A stretch of 21,026 nt of DNA from CAYJBP01 sp964372025 (GCA_964372025.1 CAYJPF010000040.1:1-21026), one strand, 5' to 3'. Positions 1 through 8,321 are shown, counted from the first letter of the stretch. Notes: generated by a model from the letters alone, not told the origin. Numbers and translations are program-made.

Positions 1-57
1 ACATTGTTTAGTTCCACATAATAATTATATGAACCCATATAGCAATAGTCAATCGAT

Positions 58-80
58 AAAAAAAGAGCCCTAAGGCTCAA
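58..80 (-). terminator. Rho-independent terminator of the RCC1-repeat gene
   Basis: On the minus strand a GAGCC/GGCTC stem with a 4-nt loop (arms 65-69 and 74-78) is followed directly by a run of seven T (58-64). It begins a few bases past the stop codon of the RCC1-repeat gene, the right place for its transcript end. Confidence 0.8.
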
Positions 81-81
81 A

Positions 82-1647
82 TTAAATTAATCCAACTGTA
101 TGATTATCTCCGACAGCTATTTTTTTTACATCTTTCCAACCAGACACTTCACACTGTCCGTGTTCATTGTCTCCAGTTGCAACAACCGTGCCGTCAGATT
201 TTAAACCAACACAATGACCTTTGCTAGTGGCTATAGCTTTAATATCAATCCAATTATCGAAATCGCATCTGCCATCTTGATTCACACCCGACGAAACAAC
301 AGTGCCATCTGATTTTAAACCAACAATATAATTGTAAGCTGCAGATATTTGAATTATGTCTTTCCATTCGCTAGTATTTAAGTCTTGCCCTTCTATGCGA
401 GAATATTCACCTAACTCCAAAAGCACAGTGCCATCTTTTGTTAGTGCAGCTGTAAATTGATGACCAGCAACCACATCGATAATGTCTTTCCACTCTTTAA
501 CCGAAGGAATTTTTATTTTTTCACTAAAAGATGTTAATACTGTGCCGTCAGATTTTAAGCCAACCACATGGGTATCGCTGTTATCGATCTTTACTAAATC
601 AGTCCATTCTTCGTCATAGTATCTCTTGTACCAATCTAGGTGTATTCCATCTGTCTCAATAATTGTGCCACCTTTCTTTAAAGCTACAATATAATTATCA
701 GAACACTTAACATTAATAATATCTTTCCATTCAGAAAAGCTATCTTCCACAAAAGGTTTTAGTGCTTTTTTAGGTAATGCATCATCATTGTTATGACTTC
801 CAACAATGTCGATAGTTCCATCTTTAAATATAATTGATGTATATCCACCGGCTGCCTCAATATCTACAACATTTTCCAAATGCTCTACATCTGTAGCACA
901 ATAGTAATGATATCCTGTAGCTAAAACAGTTCCATCAGATTTAAGCCCCAATGTGTGATAAGGTCCATAAGATACTGATATTATATCTCTCCAACTACTT
1001 ACATTATCTTCATTGCAACTCCCTTTGAAGTTCGCAATCACTTCGCCACTTTCTGTAATTGTAAATTTATCATCGAGACTTAAAACGTCATTCCATGTCT
1101 TCAATGCTAATTCTTTATTTTCTGAATTAGTTAATATTGTGCCGTCAGATTTTAATGCATAGACATCATCTATGATAACGGCTATTTTAACAACATCAGT
1201 CCATTCTAGAACATCTTTAACATCATCTAAATAAGCGTTCGCAATATACTCTAATTTGCCATCATCTTTTAGCATAATGGCAAAATCCATGCAACTTGCT
1301 AAATCGACAACATTATTCCATTTAGTATAATCTGAACTAGCGTCAAAATCGTAACTCGAAACTAAAACTTTTCCCTCTGAAGTTAAACCAACAGTATAGC
1401 TATCTCCTGCGCATACCTTTATAATATTTTTCCATTCTGTTACTTCTTCAGGTTCTAAGTAAGAATTGCTCCCGTCAATAAATAACAAATCATAATCTTG
1501 CACCACTTTTACTGTTCCGTCTGATTTTAAGCCAACACTATGATGTAACCCCACACTAACTTGAATAATATCTTTCCAATCATCAACTTTCAATCTATTT
1601 GATTCTTTCATACCAACCGCTACTACTTTGTTTCTAATTCTAGTCAT
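82..1647 (-). CDS. RCC1-repeat (beta-propeller) protein, probably cytoplasmic
   Basis: A 521-residue protein made almost entirely of about 13 tandem units of roughly 30-50 residues. The recurring pattern is W-K-D-I-I-x-V-x-A-G-x-x-H-T-V-G-L-K-S-D-G-T-V, the signature of bacterial RCC1/BLIP-II-type propeller repeats; the SDGTV turn is the most constant part. Such repeats bind proteins or other ligands, but no catalytic domain is seen and no partner can be named. There is no signal peptide, transmembrane segment or cell-wall anchor, so it should be intracellular. AAGGAG lies 7 nt before the ATG, and the gene ends at a strong terminator. The middle units (near residues 110-200) are degenerate, the C-terminal units better conserved, which suggests ongoing unit turnover. 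Function unknown. Confidence 0.85.
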   Translation of the reverse strand: MTRIRNKVVAVGMKESNRLKVDDWKDIIQVSVGLHHSVGLKSDGTVKVVQDYDLLFIDGSNSYLEPEEVTEWKNIIKVCAGDSYTVGLTSEGKVLVSSYDFDASSDYTKWNNVVDLASCMDFAIMLKDDGKLEYIANAYLDDVKDVLEWTDVVKIAVIIDDVYALKSDGTILTNSENKELALKTWNDVLSLDDKFTITESGEVIANFKGSCNEDNVSSWRDIISVSYGPYHTLGLKSDGTVLATGYHYYCATDVEHLENVVDIEAAGGYTSIIFKDGTIDIVGSHNNDDALPKKALKPFVEDSFSEWKDIINVKCSDNYIVALKKGGTIIETDGIHLDWYKRYYDEEWTDLVKIDNSDTHVVGLKSDGTVLTSFSEKIKIPSVKEWKDIIDVVAGHQFTAALTKDGTVLLELGEYSRIEGQDLNTSEWKDIIQISAAYNYIVGLKSDGTVVSSGVNQDGRCDFDNWIDIKAIATSKGHCVGLKSDGTVVATGDNEHGQCEVSGWKDVKKIAVGDNHTVGLI

Positions 1648-1661
1648 ATTATTTCTCCTTT

Positions 1662-1829
1662 TTATTTTTTAACTTTTCTTATTACATCAATATTATATAA
1701 CACAAGATGCCCCTTTTTTGGGACATCTTGTGCAATTTTTATCACTAGCCTTAACAGACTCACTATCTTTATGTTGTGAACCGATTTGTTGTTTAAATCA
1801 TTACTAAATTGCATTATTGTTCTTACCAC
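1662..1829 (-). CDS. possible 55-residue protein, GTG start
   Basis: A 55-codon ORF opens with GTG preceded by AAGGAG at 5 nt spacing and ends in TAA 14 bases before the RCC1-repeat gene, so it would be translationally linked to it. The product is basic near the C-terminus (ends in IRKVKK) and matches nothing I recognise. The alternative ATG at codon 6 lacks a good ribosome site. The ORF runs through the strong dyad at 1701-1732. It could be a small protein, a leader peptide controlling the next gene, or chance. The ribosome site and tidy spacing are the only support. Confidence 0.35.
   Translation of the reverse strand: MVRTIMQFSNDLNNKSVHNIKIVSLLRLVIKIAQDVPKKGHLVLYNIDVIRKVKK
1701..1732. repeat. 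strong inverted repeat upstream of the RCC1-repeat gene
   Basis: The arms CACAAGATG and CATCTTGTG pair perfectly, with a further three G-C pairs after one mismatch and a 6-nt A (minus) or T (plus) loop. On the minus strand it is followed by TTATATAAT and not by a T-run, so it is not a convincing terminator there. It may be an operator, an attenuator hairpin, or a weak plus-strand terminator (GCAATTTTT follows on the plus strand). Confidence 0.5.
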
Positions 1830-2014
1830 ATTAACTCCTTATTTTATTTTGAACTTTATAATTTACTCAATAGAAGCAGCATGGTAGTAGTGATATATTC
1901 TAAATAAAACATAAATATCAAAAGTGTTTTATATCAATATATACAAATTACCCCATAAACACTTTTATTTTAGATAACTTAAACAGAAAAGCAATTTATT
2001 TTTTCGATAATAAT
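1830..2014. other. non-coding gap with a weak terminator-like inverted repeat
   Basis: No gene is seen here apart from the ribosome site of the small ORF to its left. The arms AAAAGTGTTT (1920-1929) and AAACACTTTT (1957-1966) form an inverted repeat with a 27-nt loop just downstream of the LRR gene stop. It could end that transcript, but the T-tract is poor. The rest is AT-rich with no promoter I would defend. Confidence 0.35.
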
Positions 2015-3049
2015 TTAACCATTTAATTCAGAAGTTTTATAATCAGCTAAGATTTCCAAGAGATCACAGCGATTTAATTCACTCAAAGTTTCATTAAGAT
2101 TTTTTATTTCATCTAATGAGAGATCCTTAAGATTATAGTTTAATAAATTTTTAAACATGGTTTCTGATCCAGATTCAATTACTTTATCGAGAATAATATC
2201 AAAAGATTTTTTTATATAATTGAGATGTTTTTTTTCACTAGCTTTATCATACATTTGCTCACCATCCAAAAAAGATAAAATAGCTAAACATTTATCCTTT
2301 TTACCTAATCGAGAAAAAAGAGCACTATTCGCATACAATTTTTTGCATTTAAAGGCACCCTTGGCACATCGTATATCTTTACTTACATCAAGACCATTAA
2401 CTACAGCATCACGACAATAAAATGCCCATCTCTCAATTTTTGTTACACTATTGGGAATGATTATATTTGTTAGTTTTTTGCAACCAGAGAATGCACGCTC
2501 TCTAATGGTGGTAACACTGTTGGGGATGGTAATGTTTGTTAGATTAGTGCAACCAGAAAATACCCCTTGATCAATAGCTTTTATATTATCGGGGATGGTA
2601 ATGTTATTTAGTTTTTTACAATCGTAAAATGCATAACCTTCAATTCTTGTTACACTATTAGGGATGGTAATGTTTGTTAGATTAGCGCAGCCAGAAAACA
2701 CCCCTTGTTCAATAGTTGTTATACTATTAGGTATGGTAATGTTATTTAGTTTTGAACAACCCTTAAATGCAGAAGAACCTATTTCACTTACGCTATTAGG
2801 AATTACTATATTGTTTAGTGCTTCACAAGCAAAAAACGCTTGCATACTGATGCTAGTCACGCTATTTGGGATGACTATATTTTTTAGGGAAGTGCAGTAA
2901 GCGAAGGCCATTCTTTTAATTTTGGTTACGCTATTTGGGATAATAACAGTTTCAAGGAAACTGCAATCAGCAAATGCATTTCCGTCAATACTTGTTGCAC
3001 CATCAGGAATTACATAGCTTGTTTGAGATTCGTAATTTTTGTCATTCAT
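2015..3049 (-). CDS. BspA-type leucine-rich repeat protein (LRR_5)
   Basis: A 344-residue protein. Residues about 12-215 are nine tandem 23-residue repeats of the form I-x-I-P-N-S-V-T-x-I-x-x-x-A-F-x-x-C-x-x-L-x-N, the BspA/Treponema-type LRR. Residues about 230-344 are a repeat-free, helical, charged tail of unknown role. BspA-type proteins are often surface adhesins, but this one starts MNDKNYES with no signal peptide, so surface display is unlikely. The repeats should form a solenoid for protein binding. AAGGAG lies 7 nt before the ATG. Units 5-6 and 7-8 are near copies, showing recent expansion. It follows hsdS across an 88-bp gap in the same direction, but functional linkage is unproven. 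Confidence 0.85.
   Translation of the reverse strand: MNDKNYESQTSYVIPDGATSIDGNAFADCSFLETVIIPNSVTKIKRMAFAYCTSLKNIVIPNSVTSISMQAFFACEALNNIVIPNSVSEIGSSAFKGCSKLNNITIPNSITTIEQGVFSGCANLTNITIPNSVTRIEGYAFYDCKKLNNITIPDNIKAIDQGVFSGCTNLTNITIPNSVTTIRERAFSGCKKLTNIIIPNSVTKIERWAFYCRDAVVNGLDVSKDIRCAKGAFKCKKLYANSALFSRLGKKDKCLAILSFLDGEQMYDKASEKKHLNYIKKSFDIILDKVIESGSETMFKNLLNYNLKDLSLDEIKNLNETLSELNRCDLLEILADYKTSELNG
2465..2740 (-). repeat. 138-bp tandem duplication inside the LRR gene
   Basis: Two adjacent 138-bp blocks (2603-2740 and 2465-2602) each encode a pair of 23-residue LRR units. The first unit of each pair shares QGVFSGC(A/T)NLTN and the second shares CKKL(N/T)N. This higher-order period lies on top of the basic 69-bp period. 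Confidence 0.75.
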
Positions 3050-3071
3050 AATTATTCTCCTTATTTTTATA

Positions 3072-3097
3072 TTTAATTTTAAAGTTTTAAAATTAAA
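3072..3097. repeat. perfect AT-only palindrome between hsdS and the LRR gene
   Basis: Two 12-bp arms made only of A and T flank a 2-bp centre. It lies in the 88-bp gap between the hsdS stop and the LRR start. Without G-C pairs it is a poor terminator. It may be a protein-binding site or simply low-complexity sequence. Confidence 0.4.
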
Positions 3098-3137
3098 ATT
3101 ATTGCATGAAATATTTTATATCCATTTATTTAATTTT

Positions 3138-4304
3138 CTACGACTCCGATCCAAAATATTCTTGCATCAAAGACTTCTTTAATGTTTCTAATTTTTCAAG
3201 ACTCTGCTTGACTTCAAATTTTGATTTGTCGATTTGTTGAACGAAGACAGTGAATTGGTTTTGTAGGTCTATCGGTGGCAATGTAATAGAATATTCTTCT
3301 AAATAGTTAATCGGTACTCTTAACTGGCCACCTGTCCCAGCCATCACCTTCCTTGCTCCAATTCTAAATGAATTGAGCATTGTAAGCGTGTAAAGCCAAT
3401 AGGGATTTGTCTTGCCTGGAATGGGCCTTAACACGTGAAATTCTGTTGATCCTGATGCAATTCCGCCTTTAAGACCTCTTGCTATGCCACCTTTGCCATT
3501 TTCCATACAAGGGGTTATCTTAGCGAATAACACGTCATTTTCTGCAAAGTAAGTAAAGCCTTTTTTTACTTCTTTGTACAGTCTTATGTCCGAACAATCA
3601 ATTTTTCCACACACTGATACTGCCGTCATTGGCACAAAAGAAACCATAAGTTCATCGCTGATATCTCTTGGTCTCTTAGGATTTATTTCACAACACTCTT
3701 CTAGTGTTGTTAGTCCCCAGTCCTTTTCATCTTTTCCCGGTTCACCAAACATCTCGATAAATCGGGATTTTACAAGTAAATCTAGTTTTTCGAGTTGTGT
3801 TTTTCTTGATACTATTAACTTAGTAATATAGTTCAAGTTATAAGCTACTTCATTCTGTCGTTCAATTGATGGCAGTAATATTTCCAAGTTTCTTAGTATG
3901 GATAAATTAATATTATTTTGAGCGACTCCTCTTCCGATGATTTTTATATCTTCTTTTATAGATAAAAAATAATGATACAAGTAGTCTAATATTAGCTTAT
4001 CGCTTGTAATACTAATCCCCGCAATGGCTTGATTAGTTGTTGCATCAATATCTAATATTGCAGTTTCACCTAAAGTTGCAAAAATAGTATATAGCAGCGT
4101 TCCTTTTTTGAAGAGTTTTGTAGATGAATTATTTAAACCTTTTTCTGTAATAAATTCTTCTGTTTCGCTTACAAATTTGCTTTTTAAGTCACTGATTTTA
4201 ACCCAAGGTATGTTACCGTTATCCCAAAATTCTAGTCGCGCACGAGACGGAGTGCCCCCAGCTTGTATTTCACACACTTGATTAAGCCTAACTTTTGTTA
4301 TCAT
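3138..4304 (-). CDS. hsdS: Type I R-M specificity subunit HsdS, full length (copy B1)
   Basis: A 388-residue HsdS, the subunit that gives a type I methylase/nuclease complex its target sequence. TRD1 (about 1-150) opens with the classic GGTPSR...W.NG.IPWVKISDL motif. The central conserved helix (about 155-185) contains QLEKLDLLVKSRFIEMF, TRD2 spans about 190-350, and the C-terminal conserved helix ends in KKSLMQEYFGSES. This is the usual two-TRD layout and length. The ATG overlaps the stop of half-gene B2 (ATGA) and has GGAG upstream. It is the last gene of the hsdR operon, so it is probably expressed with hsdR. The central helix DNA is a recombination site (3746-3788), and the last 113 bp of coding sequence are nearly repeated at the hsdM-linked hsdS. 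Confidence 0.92.
   Translation of the reverse strand: MITKVRLNQVCEIQAGGTPSRARLEFWDNGNIPWVKISDLKSKFVSETEEFITEKGLNNSSTKLFKKGTLLYTIFATLGETAILDIDATTNQAIAGISITSDKLILDYLYHYFLSIKEDIKIIGRGVAQNNINLSILRNLEILLPSIERQNEVAYNLNYITKLIVSRKTQLEKLDLLVKSRFIEMFGEPGKDEKDWGLTTLEECCEINPKRPRDISDELMVSFVPMTAVSVCGKIDCSDIRLYKEVKKGFTYFAENDVLFAKITPCMENGKGGIARGLKGGIASGSTEFHVLRPIPGKTNPYWLYTLTMLNSFRIGARKVMAGTGGQLRVPINYLEEYSITLPPIDLQNQFTVFVQQIDKSKFEVKQSLEKLETLKKSLMQEYFGSES
3746..3788 (-). repeat. hsdS recombination site, copy in B1
   Basis: This 43-bp site encodes KLDLLVKSRFIEMF and matches 14040-14082 in the opposite orientation with one mismatch (A versus G after the CCCGATTT motif). It contains the dyad AAAATC-CC-GATTT. 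Crossing over between the pair would invert about 10.3 kb and exchange the 3' halves of the B1 and C3 hsdS genes. Confidence 0.85.
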
Positions 4305-4810
4305 GCTGTCGTCTCCATCTCACGGTAAAATCGGGATTTTACAAGTAAATCTAGTTTTTCTAGTTGTTTATTCTTGAAAATAATCATTTTTTCTAACAAA
4401 TCAAATGTTTTAACGATACGATCTTGGACTTCTGAAGTGGGTATGTTTATTCCGATATCCAAAATATAATCCTTAGATACATGTTTTAAACCTGCACCTT
4501 TAAATCCATTTTGTAAGATTTGCATATTTCCTGAAAGAAAATAAAATATCATTTTTAAATCAACGAGTCCATTGCCATAAAAGACTAAACAGTCAGTAGA
4601 TGTAGAAAACGGGGTATCCGAGTAGTGTACATTTGCGTTTCCGCCTGTGCCAAATATCAAAGCTTTATCACAATATTGAAAATAATCTAAATATTTTTTC
4701 TGCTCTAAACTAGAAGTGAAAAATTTATATTCTCCTTCCGTTAAACCATCTCCAGCCTTAACTTTTGATTTAGGTTGAGAGGATAACAATTTCTTTAACT
4801 TTGTTGCCAT
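4301..4810 (-). CDS. hsdS: Half-length HsdS, single TRD (copy B2)
   Basis: About 169 residues: one TRD (1-130) followed by the conserved helix NKQLEKLDLLVKSRF and then the short tail YREMETTA before a TGA that overlaps the next hsdS start. Normal HsdS proteins are two TRDs long, so this is a half-unit. It could work as a homodimer, as known for engineered and natural half-HsdS, or serve as a stored 5' module for recombination. I chose the ATG at 4810, which has AGGGAG 8 nt before it. The GTG at 4816 is too close to that site. It lies just downstream of the HNH gene in the hsdR operon. The recombination core is at 4328-4357. Confidence 0.85.
   Translation of the reverse strand: MATKLKKLLSSQPKSKVKAGDGLTEGEYKFFTSSLEQKKYLDYFQYCDKALIFGTGGNANVHYSDTPFSTSTDCLVFYGNGLVDLKMIFYFLSGNMQILQNGFKGAGLKHVSKDYILDIGINIPTSEVQDRIVKTFDLLEKMIIFKNKQLEKLDLLVKSRFYREMETTA
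4328..4357 (-). repeat. hsdS recombination site, copy in B2
   Basis: These 30 bp are identical to the matching part of the B1, C1 and C3 sites. Here the core extends to the perfect 18-bp dyad GTAAAATCCCGATTTTAC (8-bp arms, CC centre). It is opposite in orientation to the C-array copies. Confidence 0.85.
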
Positions 4811-4815
4811 GATCA

Positions 4816-5595
4816 CTACTCCCTATAACTTTTCTTTTCTATAATTTCTTTTAATTCATCTATCTCATACAGTCCATCTTTTTTGCTATGTAATGCTCTA
4901 TGACAATTAGGGCACACTGGTAATAAATCGTATTTTGGATTGACGATGTAATTATGTTTTATTGAAGAGAGGGGGACAATGTGATGAACTTCAATATATC
5001 CCTTGAACTCACTCCCATAATAGTATTCAAAATTGAATCCACAGACTTTGCATGAAGATCCATGTATCTTTACAGCTTCATCTCTTGCTTTTCTGTTTCT
5101 TTCGTATTTTGTTAATTTAAATTCTTTTATTTCTCCTTCTTCAAATTCTAAAGAGATTCTTTTTAAAGATTCTATTAACTCGGTTTCAAACGCCTTTATT
5201 TCTACGTTATATATATATTCAAGTTTTCTATCGATATCTTCAATTTTATCATTTCTATCACAAATAATCCATTTTTTCAAAATATTGTTATTACTGTTTG
5301 ATCCATTTAATCGTTTCAAAAGATCTTTATCTTTTTGGGACACATTTTCCGTGTCAATAACAAAAGATAATGATACTGATTCAAAATCATGATTATCAAT
5401 CTCATATTTTAAAGCATTTTTGCTATTGGGTAATGCATCTTTTATTTTCTTTGTTTTAAACCTTATATATCTTGATCCAGAATTAAAAGACAATTCATAT
5501 ATAAAATCTTCTGAATCTTTTGATTTTTCATGACACCAATTTTCAATAATATTCCCAGTAAGTTTTAACTGAATCTCATTTTTTAAATCTTTCAT
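4816..5595 (-). CDS. HNH endonuclease, McrA-like C-terminal domain
   Basis: A 259-residue protein. Residues about 170-240 form a zinc-supported HNH nuclease: C182-x2-C185 (CKVCGF), the HH pair at 204-205 (EVHHIVPLSS), then C228-P-N-C231-H232 and H236 (CPNCHRALH). The pattern C..CGF.F...YG..G...IEVHHI.PL is that of McrA-type modification-dependent restriction enzymes and related HNH nucleases. Residues 1-165 are charged and unfamiliar, perhaps a DNA or partner recognition domain. AAAGGGGAT precedes the ATG. It lies 21 nt after the VWA gene and directly before half-hsdS B2, inside the hsdR operon. It may supply DNA cleavage to this locus or act as a separate type IV-like enzyme. The nuclease call is firm, the target unknown. 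Confidence 0.88.
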   Translation of the reverse strand: MKDLKNEIQLKLTGNIIENWCHEKSKDSEDFIYELSFNSGSRYIRFKTKKIKDALPNSKNALKYEIDNHDFESVSLSFVIDTENVSQKDKDLLKRLNGSNSNNNILKKWIICDRNDKIEDIDRKLEYIYNVEIKAFETELIESLKRISLEFEEGEIKEFKLTKYERNRKARDEAVKIHGSSCKVCGFNFEYYYGSEFKGYIEVHHIVPLSSIKHNYIVNPKYDLLPVCPNCHRALHSKKDGLYEIDELKEIIEKKSYRE

Positions 5596-5616
5596 AAGTA
5601 TCCCCTTTAAAAGTGC

Positions 5617-6999
5617 CTAAAATTTCACCACTAATCCATATGAATTTGTCAAAGATAAATTCTCTACATCATCTTTAACTACCCATAAATTTTTATATGT
5701 CATAGGTTTTGGTATATCCCTCTCACCAAAGCCATCTGTAAAATAAATCAACATACTATCTCTAAAATATTTGTTTGAGTTTAAATATTTAATTACCGGG
5801 GTGAAAGATGTGCCTCCCCTTCCAGTTATTTTAGTTTCAACGTCTCTATGGTTTTTAACTACATAGATTTTGTTTATTTTTTCATCACACTCTATTACTG
5901 TTATCTCTGATTTTCTTTTTGCAATAATTTCATATATTTCAATAAAGACCTTTTGAATATCTAAGCAACTCATTGATCCTGATGTATCTATCGCTACGAC
6001 AATCTTTATTGTCTTAGCTCTTTGTTCTCCTGAAATTTCAAATCTATGCGGTTGACGCCTATTCAATTTTGCTCTATTTTTTCTTTTTCCATCAGGAATT
6101 GTGCCTATATATTTTTTAAATATTTTTTGCCAATAAATAACTGGTGGCGCTTCATTTAATCTTATTTGCTCAATCATTCTATCTGAAATTAAGTCTCGAT
6201 TTTCATCACTAATAGTTTCAAAAGAAGCTTTAACATATTCTTTTATCAATTCTTTTATATCATCTATTGATTCATCTGCAACGTCCCAATCATGATCATT
6301 AATTTCTTTACAATTTTGAGGCGTAACAACATTGTCTGAAAAAGAGGAGTTTTCATAATCATTACTATCGCCGACTATATCATTTCCTTCTTCTTTTAAC
6401 CCTTCTTTTTTAACGAGATCAAAATAATAAGCATAGCTTTCGCGCTCTTTAATTTTCTCTAAATCATATAGCTTAGCTATAGCTTTAGATGTTATTCTAT
6501 CTTTTAAGGGGACCATATAATCAATTTTTCGTTCCTTTATTTCAAAATCGATATTATCATTTATACTTGCATCTGCAGCATGATTGAATCTTTCCAAATT
6601 GCATCGATCGCCTAGCGATACAACTTTAGTCATTTCTACCGGGTGATTAAATATTATATGATCTATTTCGTGGCACACGACATATATTATTTCTTTCAAA
6701 GAATGCTCACAAAGAAAAAAGGGATTTGTAACAAAAACAGGAGGATAAGTATTGAGTCTTATTCCAGCAATTATGGCTTCATTAAATACTATTTTATATT
6801 TTAAATTCATAAAGAAATTTCCGTAATAAACACCTCTTTCTGAAATTAGAAATAAATTTATTCTTTCTAACAGCTTTAACATATCATATTCTATACCTTC
6901 AAGAATACCTTTATTTCCTGCATCGTCAAAAACACTCGCATCGTATTTTGAGGCATTTAATCTTATTTTTTCCAGTAATTCAACAATATCCAAGTTCAT
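5617..6999 (-). CDS. DUF2201-like putative metallopeptidase with C-terminal VWA domain
   Basis: A 460-residue protein. The N-terminal half contains VCHEIDHIIFNHP with HExxH at 110-114, a zinc-metallopeptidase-like site. Residues about 330-460 are a von Willebrand A domain with the MIDAS motif DTSGSMS (338-344), then RGGTSFTPV and YFTDGFGE, which carry the other metal-coordinating positions. This two-part layout fits the DUF2201 family, commonly encoded next to MoxR-type ATPases. The start ATG overlaps the stop of the MoxR gene by one base (TAATG), so the two are surely translated together. The expected role is a partner or adaptor of the MoxR ATPase. The peptidase activity is inferred from motif only. 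The middle (200-250) is acidic and low in complexity, a likely linker. Confidence 0.85.
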   Translation of the reverse strand: MNLDIVELLEKIRLNASKYDASVFDDAGNKGILEGIEYDMLKLLERINLFLISERGVYYGNFFMNLKYKIVFNEAIIAGIRLNTYPPVFVTNPFFLCEHSLKEIIYVVCHEIDHIIFNHPVEMTKVVSLGDRCNLERFNHAADASINDNIDFEIKERKIDYMVPLKDRITSKAIAKLYDLEKIKERESYAYYFDLVKKEGLKEEGNDIVGDSNDYENSSFSDNVVTPQNCKEINDHDWDVADESIDDIKELIKEYVKASFETISDENRDLISDRMIEQIRLNEAPPVIYWQKIFKKYIGTIPDGKRKNRAKLNRRQPHRFEISGEQRAKTIKIVVAIDTSGSMSCLDIQKVFIEIYEIIAKRKSEITVIECDEKINKIYVVKNHRDVETKITGRGGTSFTPVIKYLNSNKYFRDSMLIYFTDGFGERDIPKPMTYKNLWVVKDDVENLSLTNSYGLVVKF

Positions 7000-8321
7000 T
7001 AACTGTTTTTAATAGCCTTTCTTGTCTTTTCTGATAAATCTAACATTTTTAAAAGTTCAACCTCAAAAACATCAAACAAATATTCTATTAATTGATTGCC
7101 CTCTTCACTTGTTGCATTAGCCAAGTTTTGAGCAAATAACAATTTAGTCGGAGCATCTAGCAATTGCGCAAAAATCCTCAACTGTTCTTTCTTCTTATCA
7201 AAATCTTTCTTATCCAAAGATAAATATTCTATATTTTCTTTTAAGTAATCAATTATATGTTGAGATGTTTGTACCTTTTTAGAAGCTGAAAGCTTAATGA
7301 TATCTCCTTTATTCTTAGTTAACGTTATATCGTCATTAAAAAAATCATCAGCACTTATTGCGTTCTGCTTAGAAACCAAGCTCGCAAAAAACATAGTTGC
7401 AACATTGCCACCGAGTTTAGCGCTCACCATTTCTTTCATATCTTTTTCTAAAACTCTAGGATCATTTTCTTCTTCACTAAAAAAACAACTAACTATATCA
7501 TTGCTTTTAAGCAAAGTATCTATCATATCCCATCCACGAGGAGACGGTTTTGGTTTTTCTTCATCTAACAATTCTTTATCTTTGGATGATAATGCGTTTG
7601 GGTTATCCTTAATAAAATTTAATATATCATTCGATATTCTGTTTCTTTGACCATATTTTAGCCACTCATTGGTATTATCACTAACTTTTATCTTAAGGAA
7701 TCTATCTAATTGAGCAGGATCCATCTCATTTGTTGCATATACACTATTTTGAGTGCTGGGATTCATCGCACCCACAAAAAACACCCACCAAGGAAATTGA
7801 TAGCCATTGACACTTCTTGTCAACAAAATATTCATAAGTTCCTTATATACTGTGCTTTCTGTTCTGTTTATTTCATCAATGAAAATAATAACAGGTTTAA
7901 TATCACCAGAGGTTAACTTCGCAATCTTTTCTCTTGAAGAAAGATTATTGATTGAATATTTATTTTCTTCACCATTCATTAATTCATAGTTTTCTTCTAA
8001 ACCGCTAGTATAAAATATTCGCTTCTCTTCTTCTTGTATTCTCTCTATCGCATAATAAGGTAAAAATCTGAACTTTATTTGATTATTGTCATCATTTTGA
8101 AGGTAAGGCAATCCTGTGATTTCACCCTCCTTAAGAGTTCCTCCTTCTATCGTTATGCAGTATCCACCTAGTTCATCCGCAAGCGATTTTATCATCTGAG
8201 ATTTACCAATACCATGCTTTCCAGAAACTAAGGGCGTTATCGCTAAATCTTTTTTATTTGTGGTTAAATTCGCAAGAACGGCTCTTTTTACAAGTCTTTT
8301 TGCAACATCTATTGTAATCAT
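6999..8321 (-). CDS. MoxR-type AAA+ ATPase
   Basis: About 440 residues from the start chosen here. Walker A is SGKHGIGKS (34-41), Walker B is VIIFIDEINR (D149-E150), and FVGAMNPSTQN looks like sensor 1. The MoxR-like order and the co-translated VWA gene downstream indicate a MoxR-VWA pair, which in other systems remodels or activates partner proteins using ATP. The ORF is open 22 codons further upstream, but ATG at 8321 has AAAGGA 8 nt upstream and forms an ATGA overlap with the previous gene, so I prefer it. I saw no McrB-specific GTPase motif, so this is not called McrB. It lies in the hsdR operon, so its client could be HsdR, the HNH nuclease or the VWA peptidase. Confidence 0.88.
   Translation of the reverse strand: MITIDVAKRLVKRAVLANLTTNKKDLAITPLVSGKHGIGKSQMIKSLADELGGYCITIEGGTLKEGEITGLPYLQNDDNNQIKFRFLPYYAIERIQEEEKRIFYTSGLEENYELMNGEENKYSINNLSSREKIAKLTSGDIKPVIIFIDEINRTESTVYKELMNILLTRSVNGYQFPWWVFFVGAMNPSTQNSVYATNEMDPAQLDRFLKIKVSDNTNEWLKYGQRNRISNDILNFIKDNPNALSSKDKELLDEEKPKPSPRGWDMIDTLLKSNDIVSCFFSEEENDPRVLEKDMKEMVSAKLGGNVATMFFASLVSKQNAISADDFFNDDITLTKNKGDIIKLSASKKVQTSQHIIDYLKENIEYLSLDKKDFDKKKEQLRIFAQLLDAPTKLLFAQNLANATSEEGNQLIEYLFDVFEVELLKMLDLSEKTRKAIKNS

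Noticed and set aside
2440..3000. Regular 69-bp repeats as a possible CRISPR or intergenic repeat array
   Set aside because: The repeats are in frame and encode 23-residue leucine-rich units. There are no unique spacers.
6999..8321. AAA+ gene next to an HNH gene as McrB of an McrBC system
   Set aside because: The protein looks like a MoxR ATPase with a co-translated VWA partner. No McrB GTPase signature or McrC nuclease is present.
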